From: an uncultured Eubacteriales bacterium
Lineage (GTDB): Bacteria > Bacillota > Clostridia > Peptostreptococcales > Anaerovoracaceae
Length of the DNA stretch: 12,426 nucleotides
Reading direction: 5' to 3'
Assembly (NCBI GenBank): GCA_905206455.1
Contig: CAJLHL010000072.1
Coordinates: 1-12,426, forward strand
Shown here piece after piece: positions 1 through 6,399 of the stretch. The first letter of the stretch is position 1. Each line of letters begins with the position of its first letter. The notes under the pieces are model-generated. The model was not told the origin of the DNA. It saw nothing but the letters and a program-made list of their open reading frames with translations, and ran no database searches. The translations under genes were made by a program, and so were the position numbers.

Positions 1-736
1 GACTCTCGCGCAGAAAGCGGGCATCGATACGATACTGGTAGGAGATTCCCTTCAGATGGTAATGCTCGGGGACAGTTCGACGATCGCTGCGACGACCGAC
101 GTCATGATTCACCATACCAAAGCGGTTATCGCAGGCGCGCCGGATACTTTTGTCGTGACAGATATGCCTTTCGGCTCCTGTTCTTCCGCGGCGACTGCCA
201 TCGAGCACGCTACGAGAATCATGAAGGAAGGCCGGTGCGACGCAGTGAAGATCGAAGGCGGCGTCAGCATGGCGCCGATCATCAGGGCGGTGGTCGATGC
301 GGGGATTCCTGTCGTGGGACATATCGGCCTGACGCCGCAGACGACATCTAAGCTGGGCGGATTCAAAGTGCAGGGCAAAGGTGAAGCTGCGGGAGAGGTT
401 TTGGCGGACGCACTGGCAGTTCAGAAAGCCGGCGCTTTTATGATCGTACTGGAATGTGTTCCTGCGGAACTTTCCGCACTGATCAGCCAGAGGCTTGATG
501 TTCCTACCATCGGTATCGGCGCAGGCAGCGGGACGGACGGACAGGTGCTGGTATATCACGATTTGCTGGGTCTGTTTGATAAATTCGTTCCGAAATTTGT
601 CAAGGTATATAAAGAGATCGGCAGCGAGATCGCTGCAGGCATCGGCCAATATATCGCTGAAGTCAAGTCGGGAGCGTTTCCGGAAGAAGCGCACGCTTTC
701 GGCGGCGTGACGAAAGAAGATCTCAAGGATCTGTAA
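1..736 (+). CDS. panB: 3-methyl-2-oxobutanoate hydroxymethyltransferase (PanB), 5' end outside the window
   Basis: PanB transfers a hydroxymethyl group from 5,10-methylenetetrahydrofolate to 2-oxoisovalerate, giving ketopantoate, the first step of pantothenate and CoA synthesis; it is cytosolic. The reading frame is open from the window edge (first full codon at base 2), so the first in-window ATG at 56 is internal and the N-terminus is missing. Visible family motifs are ILVGDSLQMV near the edge (Mg-binding Asp and Ser), MIHHTKAV, VTDMPF (second Mg Asp), VKIEGG (Mg Glu), GHIGLTPQ, LECVP (catalytic Glu) and IGIGAGSGTDGQVLV. The C-terminus has the usual length and ends with TAA at 734-736. A strong terminator follows about 95 bases later, so panB is the last gene of its transcript, and panC is not downstream. 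Identity is secure; the 5' end cannot be judged. Confidence 0.96.
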   Translation, partial: TLAQKAGIDTILVGDSLQMVMLGDSSTIAATTDVMIHHTKAVIAGAPDTFVVTDMPFGSCSSAATAIEHATRIMKEGRCDAVKIEGGVSMAPIIRAVVDAGIPVVGHIGLTPQTTSKLGGFKVQGKGEAAGEVLADALAVQKAGAFMIVLECVPAELSALISQRLDVPTIGIGAGSGTDGQVLVYHDLLGLFDKFVPKFVKVYKEIGSEIAAGIGQYIAEVKSGAFPEEAHAFGGVTKEDLKDL

Positions 737-831
737 AAGACGGTCCGGCGGATGATAACGGCATGAAACTGCGGTGATCGGCCAAGCGGGACGAGGCGCG
801 GGCAGCGGCAGATCGGCCGTTCTGCCTGCAG

Positions 832-866
832 GACGCGGAGAGAAAAGAATCTCCGCGTCTTTTTTA
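832..866 (+). terminator. Rho-independent terminator after panB
   Basis: A perfect 10-bp inverted repeat, GACGCGGAGA (832-841) with TCTCCGCGTC (850-859), encloses an 8-base loop and runs straight into a T tract (859-865, then more T-rich sequence). Position and form fit the end of the panB transcript. Confidence 0.92.
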
Positions 867-891
867 TTTTTCGGCCAAAAGATTGGGAATT

Positions 892-946
892 GTTTAGGAA
901 AAGTTTAAATCCTTTGTCTCTGTGATTTAGAGTTCCGTTTTATCCT
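892..946 (+). promoter_or_regulatory. Putative response-regulator-controlled promoter P1 of the phospholipase/kinase/regulator operon
   Basis: GTTTAG at 892-897 and GTTTAA at 903-908 form a direct repeat with a start-to-start distance of exactly 11 bases, as expected for tandem binding of OmpR/PhoB-family regulators. A third box, ATTTAG, lies at 925-930. A possible -10 element, TATCCT (941-946), starts 10 bases after the third box. No good -35 hexamer is present, which is common at activated promoters. The same layout occurs before the DUF368 gene (3601-3656). That a regulator binds here is inferred from spacing and the shared layout; it is not shown. Confidence 0.5.
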
Positions 947-1063
947 GTAGAAATCAAAGGTAAATCTTACGATACGGAATGGTTTGAGAATATTCGGGTC
1001 TGTGATGATTTTGCATGGGAGAACAGAAACCGTGTTTTTGCGGATCTCATAGGAGGAAAATTT

Positions 1064-1699
1064 ATGACAGACAGCCGGACCGTATTGATCGACAAACAGG
1101 AGGATAGAGATATGCAATTGAGAGATCACAGGATACTTGCCGTTTTTCTGATTGACAAGATGGGACAAAGTATGTCATTTTTTTGTCGGAGGATGTTTAT
1201 CCTGGGCAGTCTGGAGCCCGACAGAAATCCTTTTACTTATTTGCACGGTATCACGAAGGGAGAAAAATTTCACGGACATAACTATGAGAATATTTTGCCG
1301 GTGATGAGAAAACTTTTCGAATCCCTACGGTCGAAAGATAAGCTGAGGATCAGAGATTACTATCGGCTCGGAAAACTGACGCATTATGTAGCCGACGCGT
1401 TTACCTACCCGCACAACAGAATTTTTCAGGGCAGTCTTCTGCAGCACTGCAGATATGAACAAGAGCTTCACTGCGAATTTGTTTCCGCATTGCGAAGACA
1501 GGGGACGGATAGCGGAGATCTGCAGCGGATCCGAAGATTTCAGGATATAGAAAATCTGCACGAGGAATACCTGCGCCATGCCGGCGGCTGTGAGGCGGAC
1601 TGCGGATATATTCTGAAGGTTTCCGGCATGTTGCTTAAAGGAGAGCTTCAGAGAAGTCCAAAGGCAAGTTTTGTCCAAAAAGAAAGACTGGCAGGATAG
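1064..1699 (+). CDS. Zinc-dependent phospholipase C family protein, cytosolic type
   Basis: The 211-aa protein belongs to the zinc-dependent phospholipase C / S1-P1 fold family (Pfam Zn_dep_PLPC type). Numbered from M1, the metal-ligand pattern is present: D53 in LGSLEPD, histidines at 61, 70 and 72 in HG...HGHNYEN, then H107-x3-D111-x5-H117 in THYVADAFTYPHN, and H128-x3-E132. This matches the HxxxDxxxxxH...HxxxE order of clostridial alpha-toxin. There is no signal peptide or hydrophobic segment, so it should be cytosolic, unlike the secreted toxins, and its substrate is unknown. Start: AGGAGG at 1051-1056 precedes ATG 1064, but a second, equally good AGGAGG (1098-1103) precedes an in-frame ATG at 1112 (M17), so a 195-aa product is just as possible. 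It is the first gene of the operon with the sensor kinase, whose ATG lies 40 bases downstream. Confidence 0.82.
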   Translation: MTDSRTVLIDKQEDRDMQLRDHRILAVFLIDKMGQSMSFFCRRMFILGSLEPDRNPFTYLHGITKGEKFHGHNYENILPVMRKLFESLRSKDKLRIRDYYRLGKLTHYVADAFTYPHNRIFQGSLLQHCRYEQELHCEFVSALRRQGTDSGDLQRIRRFQDIENLHEEYLRHAGGCEADCGYILKVSGMLLKGELQRSPKASFVQKERLAG

Positions 1700-1739
1700 A
1701 TGCCGCTTCTTTCGAAAAACAGGAAAGAGAACAGGTGAA

Positions 1740-2891
1740 ATGAAAAAGAGAACAGTGAAGAGGAGAATCTTTATTTCGAATACTCTGATGATCGTGGTCA
1801 CGCTGATTTTATTTTTCGTGATCAATCTGGGTGTGGTAAAAATATACTGGGAATCCATCGAACACGAATGGGAAGCTTCTCTGCAGACCATAGCCGGAGC
1901 AAAGAGCGTGGAACACATGATAGAACAGTGGACCGTTCATCAGCATTCCTTTTTTCTTCTGCTTCTGGCGGACGTCATTTTCTGCATCGGGGTATGGATC
2001 TTTGTCAGTTCCGTTTTCACGGGAAATCTCGTACGGCATATCATGAAGCCGCTGAGCGCTCTGGAAGCGGGAGCGGAGCGGATTCAAAGCGACGTATTGA
2101 CTGAGGATATCATCTATGCGGGCGATACGGAGTTTGAGACGATCTGCGGCGCGTTTAACGGAATGCAGGCGCATATCCTCAGGGAACAGGAAAAAAACCG
2201 AAAATATGAAGAGGCGAGGCGGGACATGATCGCGGGTATTTCTCATGATCTGAGAACGCCGCTGACTGCCGTCAGAGGGACGATAAAGGGGCTGATCGAC
2301 GGCGTCGTGACAGAACCCGAACTCCGGGACAAGTTCCTCAGGACGGCTTATCGCAGAACGAGCGAGATGAACGTGTTGCTGGATCAGCTGTTTTATGTCT
2401 CAAAGCTGGAAACCGGAAATATGCCGCTGCATATTGAGAATATCGATCCGGTCTCATTTATCAAAAGCTACGCTGCGGCCAAACAGGAGATTCTGGAAGA
2501 GGAAGGAATCGAAATCTCCGCAGAAACCGGCGGCTGTGCAGGAGCTGCGGCAGCGGATCCGCAGCAGCTTCAGAGAGTGTTTGACAATCTTCTGGAAAAC
2601 AGCAGAAAATATGCAGAAACCGTGCCTCTGAAAATTAAGCTCGCTCTGAGTATGACAGAAAAGGGATATTGCATTCGTTTTTCCGATAACGGCGTCGGCG
2701 TGCCGGAGGAGAAACTGGACGCTGTCTTTGACGAGTTTTACCGGGCGGATGAATCGAGAAACAAGCAGGAAGGAAACGGACTGGGTCTGTATATCGTCAG
2801 GTATCTGATCGAAGCGATGGGAGGCCGCGTGCGGGCGGAGAATGCCGGCGGCTTTGTGGTCTCCATGGAACTCAGGAAAGGAGAATCGTGA
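1740..2891 (+). CDS. Two-component sensor histidine kinase, membrane-bound, HAMP-containing
   Basis: This 383-aa kinase would phosphorylate the regulator encoded next to it. Order of parts: membrane helix 1 (about 13-35), a short outside loop of about 35 residues (36-69), membrane helix 2 (about 70-93), HAMP linker (about 94-150), and HisKA with the H-box GISHDLRTPLT (phospho-accepting H169). The HATPase domain follows with N-box DNLLENSRKY (282-291), G1 box SDNGVGVP (315-322), F-box FDEFYRAD (330-337) and G2 box GNGLGLYIV (345-353). All catalytic boxes are intact. The short outside loop suggests sensing within or near the membrane rather than by a large ligand domain. ATG 1740 was chosen because it starts a typical basic N-terminus just before helix 1, although its SD is poor. 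A TTG at 1671, overlapping the previous gene by 29 bases, would add 23 residues and cannot be excluded. The TGA ends one base before the regulator ATG. Confidence 0.93.
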   Translation: MKKRTVKRRIFISNTLMIVVTLILFFVINLGVVKIYWESIEHEWEASLQTIAGAKSVEHMIEQWTVHQHSFFLLLLADVIFCIGVWIFVSSVFTGNLVRHIMKPLSALEAGAERIQSDVLTEDIIYAGDTEFETICGAFNGMQAHILREQEKNRKYEEARRDMIAGISHDLRTPLTAVRGTIKGLIDGVVTEPELRDKFLRTAYRRTSEMNVLLDQLFYVSKLETGNMPLHIENIDPVSFIKSYAAAKQEILEEEGIEISAETGGCAGAAAADPQQLQRVFDNLLENSRKYAETVPLKIKLALSMTEKGYCIRFSDNGVGVPEEKLDAVFDEFYRADESRNKQEGNGLGLYIVRYLIEAMGGRVRAENAGGFVVSMELRKGES

Positions 2892-2892
2892 G

Positions 2893-3606
2893 ATGGCGGA
2901 AGGAAAAAAAGTGCTGATCGTAGAAGATGATGAAGACATCAGTATGATAGAAGAGGCTTATCTTGAGGCGGCGGGGTTTCATACGGAGATTCTTTCGGAC
3001 GGGAAAGCGGTTTTAAGCCGGCTGAAACAGGAATCTTTTGACCTGATTTTGCTGGATCTGATGCTTCCGGGCAAAAACGGCTATGAGGTATGCAGAGAAA
3101 TACGGGAGGAAGTGGATATTCCCATTCTCATGGTCACGGCGAGGACAGAGTCTGTAGACAAAATACGGGGGCTGGGGCTGGGCGCTGACGATTATATCGC
3201 AAAACCGTTTGATCCGGCGGAACTGGTGGCGAGGGTCCACGCGAACCTCAGGCTGTACGAACGGGTCATGGCCAGACATCCCGCAAAGAAAGAGGAGGCG
3301 GCGGAGGAAATTCGGATCGGAGATTTGAGGATTCTCGTAAACAGCTGGAAAGTTTACAAAGGAGACAGAGAGATCAAATTTCCGAATCGCGAATTCGAAC
3401 TTTTGAGATTTTTCGCGATGAATCCTAATATCGTGTTTTCGAAAGAGCAGCTTTTTGAGAAGATCTGGGGGTATGATTATGTGAGCGACAGCGCTACTGT
3501 CATGGTGCACATCAACCGCATCCGGGAAAAAATCGAAGATGACAGCAAAAATCCCAAAATTCTCGAGACCGTATGGGGTGCGGGATATCGATTAAATATT
3601 GTTTAG
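2893..3606 (+). CDS. Two-component response regulator, OmpR/PhoB family
   Basis: The 237-aa DNA-binding regulator has a receiver domain (about 5-120) with the acidic pocket E11/D12/D13, phospho-acceptor D55 in LILLDLMLPG, T82 and K104 in YIAKPF. A trans_reg_C winged helix follows (about 140-237), with FPNREFELLRFF, the recognition-helix region SATVMVHINRIREKI and the closing VWGAGYRLNIV. Start: AAGGAG at 2878-2883 stands 9 bases before ATG 2893, and MAEGKKVLIVEDDED is a normal receiver N-terminus; an upstream ATG at 2842 would overlap the kinase gene by 50 bases. It follows the kinase stop by one base, so the two are co-translated. Its stop codon TAG is part of a GTTTAG box (3601-3606) of the next promoter. 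Inferred targets are its own operon and the DUF368 operon. Confidence 0.95.
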   Translation: MAEGKKVLIVEDDEDISMIEEAYLEAAGFHTEILSDGKAVLSRLKQESFDLILLDLMLPGKNGYEVCREIREEVDIPILMVTARTESVDKIRGLGLGADDYIAKPFDPAELVARVHANLRLYERVMARHPAKKEEAAEEIRIGDLRILVNSWKVYKGDREIKFPNREFELLRFFAMNPNIVFSKEQLFEKIWGYDYVSDSATVMVHINRIREKIEDDSKNPKILETVWGAGYRLNIV

Positions 3607-3656
3607 GACTTGTTTAGAAAATTACCTTCTGTCTGTTTAGCGCGGGTTGTTAAGAT
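3601..3656 (+). promoter_or_regulatory. Putative regulator-controlled promoter P2 of the lipid-carrier genes
   Basis: Three exact GTTTAG boxes stand at 3601-3606, 3612-3617 and 3635-3640; the first two are 11 bases apart start to start. A possible -10, TAAGAT (3651-3656), begins 10 bases after the third box, the same distance as in P1 at 892-946. The -10 lies inside an imperfect palindrome (3645-3660, GGTT...AACC). The first box overlaps the end of the regulator gene. There is no terminator between the regulator and the DUF368 gene, so read-through from P1 is also likely. Confidence 0.5.
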
Positions 3657-3687
3657 AACCTCAGAAAACGGACAGGAGGTTTTTTCT

Positions 3688-4569
3688 ATGTTGAAAGAAG
3701 GTATCAACGGATTTTGTATGGCGCTGGCAGACAGCGTGCCGGGAGTATCCGGCGGAACGGTAGCTTTTATCATGGGCTTTTACGATAAGTTTATCGGTGC
3801 GGTCCACAATATTGCATTTGGAAAAGTGAGAGAGAAAAAAACAGCGGCCGGTTATCTGGCAAAATTGGGCGTCGGCTGGGCGGCGGGAATGATTCTGGCG
3901 GTTCTGGCCTTATCCGCGCTTTTCGAGAACCACATTTACACAGTCAGCTCGCTGTTTATCGGATTTATCGCCGGGTCCATTCCTCTGATTGTGAAAGAGG
4001 AAAAGGAGAGTCTGCGGGAAGTAAAAAAGGGAATGTTCTTTTTCATTCTGGGAACCGCGGCCGTCGTGTGGATTGTATGGCTGAACGGGCATACTGCGGC
4101 ATCGGCTATGGATTTAAGCCAGTTTTCCGTCGGACTGGGAATCAGACTGTTCTTTACCGGTATGATTGCCATATCCGCCATGTTTCTCCCGGGGATTTCC
4201 GGTTCGACACTTCTTCTGATCTTCGGGGCATATATGCCGGTGATCACGGCGGTTAGAGGATTTCTGGGATTCGAATTTTCTTATGTCCCGTGTTTGATGT
4301 TCTTCGGCTGCGGCGTTCTGACGGGGGCGGCCACCGTGGTCAGGGGAATTAAAGTCTGCCTTGAGAGATTTCGTCCTCAGTCGGTATATGCCATTCTCGG
4401 TATGATGCTCGGCTCTTTTTACGCCATCGTCCTGGGACCGACCACCCTGCAGGTTCCCCAGGCGGCGCTGAGTTTGGGAAATTTCAGTGTCGCCGCCTGC
4501 CTTGCGGGAGCGGGACTTGTCGTCGGGATGCAGATGCTCAGAGAAAGAGAGGAAAAGTATGGGAGTTGA
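3688..4569 (+). CDS. DUF368 membrane protein, probable polyprenyl-phosphate (Und-P) transporter, PopT type
   Basis: The 293-aa polytopic membrane protein belongs to the DUF368 family. Members of this family (PopT) have been reported to return undecaprenyl phosphate from the outer to the inner leaflet for re-use in cell-wall synthesis. The signature is a duplicated motif: ALADSVPGVSGGTVAFIMGF near residues 12-31 and AMFLPGISGSTLLLIFG near 164-180, as expected for two related halves with re-entrant loops. Hydrophobic segments fill the rest (for example 60-80, 86-102, 116-132, 200-215, 234-250, 266-282). Start ATG 3688 has AGGAGG at 3674-3679 with 8-base spacing and places the first motif at the usual distance from the N-terminus; an upstream ATG at 3610 would overlap the P2 region. 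The last 11 bases overlap the PAP2 gene, suggesting translational coupling. Family assignment is firm; the Und-P role is taken from family knowledge and context. Confidence 0.9.
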   Translation: MLKEGINGFCMALADSVPGVSGGTVAFIMGFYDKFIGAVHNIAFGKVREKKTAAGYLAKLGVGWAAGMILAVLALSALFENHIYTVSSLFIGFIAGSIPLIVKEEKESLREVKKGMFFFILGTAAVVWIVWLNGHTAASAMDLSQFSVGLGIRLFFTGMIAISAMFLPGISGSTLLLIFGAYMPVITAVRGFLGFEFSYVPCLMFFGCGVLTGAATVVRGIKVCLERFRPQSVYAILGMMLGSFYAIVLGPTTLQVPQAALSLGNFSVAACLAGAGLVVGMQMLREREEKYGS

Positions 4570-5110
4570 AATCGGTATTTTAAACTGGATACAGAACCTG
4601 CACACGCCGGCGGCAGATGCGGCCATGTGTTTTGTCACGCGGCTGGGAGACGGCGGAATACTTTGGATTTTGCTGACTGTCCTGCTGTTTTTGATTCCAA
4701 AAACCCGAAAAAGCGGGATCATTCTGGCCGCCGCATTATGTGTGGATCTCGTCTTGTGCAACGGTGTTTTAAAACATCTGTTCTGCCGGATACGTCCCTG
4801 TGATGTCAATACCGCAGTGCAGCTTCTGATTCCGAGACCGGGGGATTTCTCTTTTCCGTCGGGACATACGGCGGCTTCTTTTGCGGCGGTAGCGGCGCTT
4901 TATTTGTCCGGAGAGAGAAGATTATGGAAATCCGCACTTGTGCTGGCGGTGTTTATCGCTTTTTCCAGGCTGTATCTGTACGTTCATTATCCTACGGATA
5001 TTCTGGGCGGTATTGCCGTCGGACTGTTATCCGGATATATGGGTTACCGGATGGTGAAAAAAGTATATGAGCTGAGAGAAAAGAACATTCATATGAGGAG
5101 GCAGATATGA
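4559..5110 (+). CDS. PAP2 family membrane phosphatase, probable undecaprenyl-diphosphatase
   Basis: The 183-aa membrane protein has all three type-2 phosphatidic acid phosphatase motifs: K72-x6-R79-P80 (KHLFCRIRP), P100-S-G-H103 (FPSGHT), and S136-R137-x5-H143-x3-D147 (SRLYLYVHYPTD). H103 and H143 are the expected catalytic residues. Hydrophobic segments lie at about 33-46, 53-70, 104-117, 125-141 and 148-164. Members of this size in Gram-positives often act as BcrC-like Und-PP phosphatases at the outer membrane face, giving Und-P; lipid phosphatases for phosphatidate or PG-phosphate are alternatives. The neighbouring DUF368 and Und-P sugar transferase genes favour Und-PP. Start ATG 4559 overlaps the previous stop by 11 bases and has a purine-rich SD (AGAGGA) about 5 bases upstream. 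The TGA overlaps the next ATG (ATGA, 5107-5110). Confidence 0.9.
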   Translation: MGVEIGILNWIQNLHTPAADAAMCFVTRLGDGGILWILLTVLLFLIPKTRKSGIILAAALCVDLVLCNGVLKHLFCRIRPCDVNTAVQLLIPRPGDFSFPSGHTAASFAAVAALYLSGERRLWKSALVLAVFIAFSRLYLYVHYPTDILGGIAVGLLSGYMGYRMVKKVYELREKNIHMRRQI

Positions 5111-6147
5111 TGTCAGTTGTGATTATTCCGGCTTATCGGCCGGACGAGACGCTGGCGCAGCTCGCCGGCAGACTCTGGCTGTACGGCTGCCGGATCGTCG
5201 TGGTTGACGACGGGAGCGGTGAAGCGTACCGGAGTATATTCAGCGAAATCGGGGAGCTCTGCACGGTCCTGCGTCACTCGGAAAACAGAGGAAAAGGCGC
5301 GGCGATCAAGACCGCGCTGTCGTATATCCGGGAGAACCTTCCGGACTGCGATGTGATCGGAATCATGGATGCGGACGGACAGCATCTTCCTGAAGATATG
5401 ATGAGGCTGATAAAATGGGCCTTCGAACGAAAAAATACTCTAATGCTGGGCGTACGGGCGGTAGGGAGCCGAATGCCTCTCCGGTCCAGACTGGGGAACC
5501 GGATTACGAGAACTGTTTTCCGTCTTCTCAGCGGGGTGAAAATTTCGGATACGCAGAGCGGATTGAGAGCGTTTCGCCGGGAACTGCTGGAAAAGATTCT
5601 GGCGGTAGGAGGAGAGCGCTATGAATATGAGATGAACATGCTGATGTCTCTTGCCAAAGACGGTGTTCCCATCGAAGAGGTTTGCGTCGATACGATTTAC
5701 AGAGATAGAAAAAATTCCACCTCACATTTTCGAACCGTTCGGGATTCTGTGAGGATCTACAGAGGACTTTTTAAGTTTTCGCTGTCCTCTCTTTCCAGTT
5801 TTGTGCTGGATTATCTGCTGTTTTCCGCATTTCTGTTCTTTGTACCCCGCACGGGGATTTCGGTAGTTTTGGCAAATGTGGCCGCACGGTTTATCAGTGC
5901 GTTTTATAATTACAGCATGAACTGCCGTTTTGTATTTCACACGCACAGACGTTTCCGCACGGCTGCGCATTATTTTGCTTTGGCGGGATTTCTGCTGATA
6001 GTAAATAACGCCATCCTGACGACGTTTGTGCAGAGCTTTCACATGTCTGTATATCCTGCCAAATTGCTGACAGAAGGTGTGTTGTTTCTGCTCAGCTGGA
6101 TCGTTCAGAAACAGATGATTTTCCGGAAAAGAGATTTCCCCGTATAA
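5107..6147 (+). CDS. GT2 glycosyltransferase fused to a GtrA-like membrane domain
   Basis: The 346-aa protein has two parts. Residues 1 to about 215 are a GT-A fold family 2 transferase of the dolichyl/polyprenyl-phosphate sugar synthase type: VVIIPAY at 4-10, VVVDDGS at 31-37, the metal-binding DADGQH at 88-93, and SDTQSGLRAF at 147-156. Residues about 222-342 form a GtrA domain with four predicted membrane helices (about 226-246, 251-268, 288-308, 318-336) and the typical NVAARFISAFYNYSMN and SWIVQKQMIF stretches. The likely role is to move a sugar from a nucleotide donor to Und-P on the cytosolic side and help flip the product for modification of a surface polymer; the sugar cannot be told. 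AGGAGG at 5096-5101 precedes ATG 5107, which overlaps the PAP2 stop; ATG 5110 is an adjacent alternative. It is the last gene before a terminator. Confidence 0.93.
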   Translation: MMSVVIIPAYRPDETLAQLAGRLWLYGCRIVVVDDGSGEAYRSIFSEIGELCTVLRHSENRGKGAAIKTALSYIRENLPDCDVIGIMDADGQHLPEDMMRLIKWAFERKNTLMLGVRAVGSRMPLRSRLGNRITRTVFRLLSGVKISDTQSGLRAFRRELLEKILAVGGERYEYEMNMLMSLAKDGVPIEEVCVDTIYRDRKNSTSHFRTVRDSVRIYRGLFKFSLSSLSSFVLDYLLFSAFLFFVPRTGISVVLANVAARFISAFYNYSMNCRFVFHTHRRFRTAAHYFALAGFLLIVNNAILTTFVQSFHMSVYPAKLLTEGVLFLLSWIVQKQMIFRKRDFPV

Positions 6148-6158
6148 ATATCATGCCG

Positions 6159-6190
6159 ACGCCTCCCTTTGTCTGCGGGAGGCGTTTTTT
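6159..6190 (+). terminator. Rho-independent terminator after the glycosyltransferase gene
   Basis: A perfect 9-bp inverted repeat, ACGCCTCCC (6159-6167) with GGGAGGCGT (6177-6185), has a 9-base loop and continues into a run of six T (6185-6190). It begins 12 bases after the stop codon. Confidence 0.93.
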
Positions 6191-6252
6191 CTGGCCCGGC
6201 GGAGAGGAAGGGGATCTCCGGCAAAACACAGGAGCAGGTGTCCCGGCACATA

Positions 6253-6291
6253 TTCTGTTCCGCCGCGGCGGGCGGGAGCTCCCGTACAGAA
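6253..6291. repeat. Two adjacent perfect 12-bp palindromes inside an outer inverted repeat
   Basis: CCGCCGCGGCGG (6260-6271) and CGGGAGCTCCCG (6273-6284) are both perfect palindromes separated by one base. They are flanked by TTCTGT (6253-6258) and ACAGAA (6286-6291), which are complementary. A T tract (6302-6308) follows about 10 bases later, too far for a standard terminator. Function unknown. Confidence 0.55.
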
Positions 6292-6399
6292 CAATATCTT
6301 ATTTTTTTGAAAAGTATAAAAGCAGTTCTCCTATCGAAGAATATTCCTAAGAGGGAGTCAGACGGATGCCGGTCATGATATTTTGAAAGCGGAACATTT

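Larger units (their letters stand above)
737..1063. other. Intergenic region between panB and the two-component operon
   Basis: This 327-base stretch has no credible gene. It holds a small GC-rich hairpin (807-812 GGCAGA with 821-826 TCTGCC), the panB terminator (832-865), a box-containing promoter region (892-946) and a leader of about 110 bases before the phospholipase-like gene. A 15-codon ORF at 1005-1052 ends at the ribosome binding site of that gene, but it has no clear Shine-Dalgarno of its own. Confidence 0.7.

Noticed and set aside
1005..1052. 15-codon ORF in the leader, ending at the SD of the phospholipase-like gene
   Set aside because: It has no clear Shine-Dalgarno and no run of identical regulatory codons, so a leader peptide cannot be supported.
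1671..1739. TTG start extending the histidine kinase by 23 residues
   Set aside because: It overlaps the previous gene and adds a basic stretch not expected before the first membrane helix. ATG 1740 is preferred, although its SD is weak, so this remains a possible alternative.
2842..2892. Upstream ATG of the response regulator
   Set aside because: It overlaps the kinase gene by 50 bases and adds residues before a canonical receiver N-terminus; ATG 2893 has a good SD.
6153..6378. Two small plus-strand ORFs (65 and 69 codons) after the glycosyltransferase gene
   Set aside because: They begin inside the terminator hairpin, lack a ribosome binding site and overlap each other in different frames.
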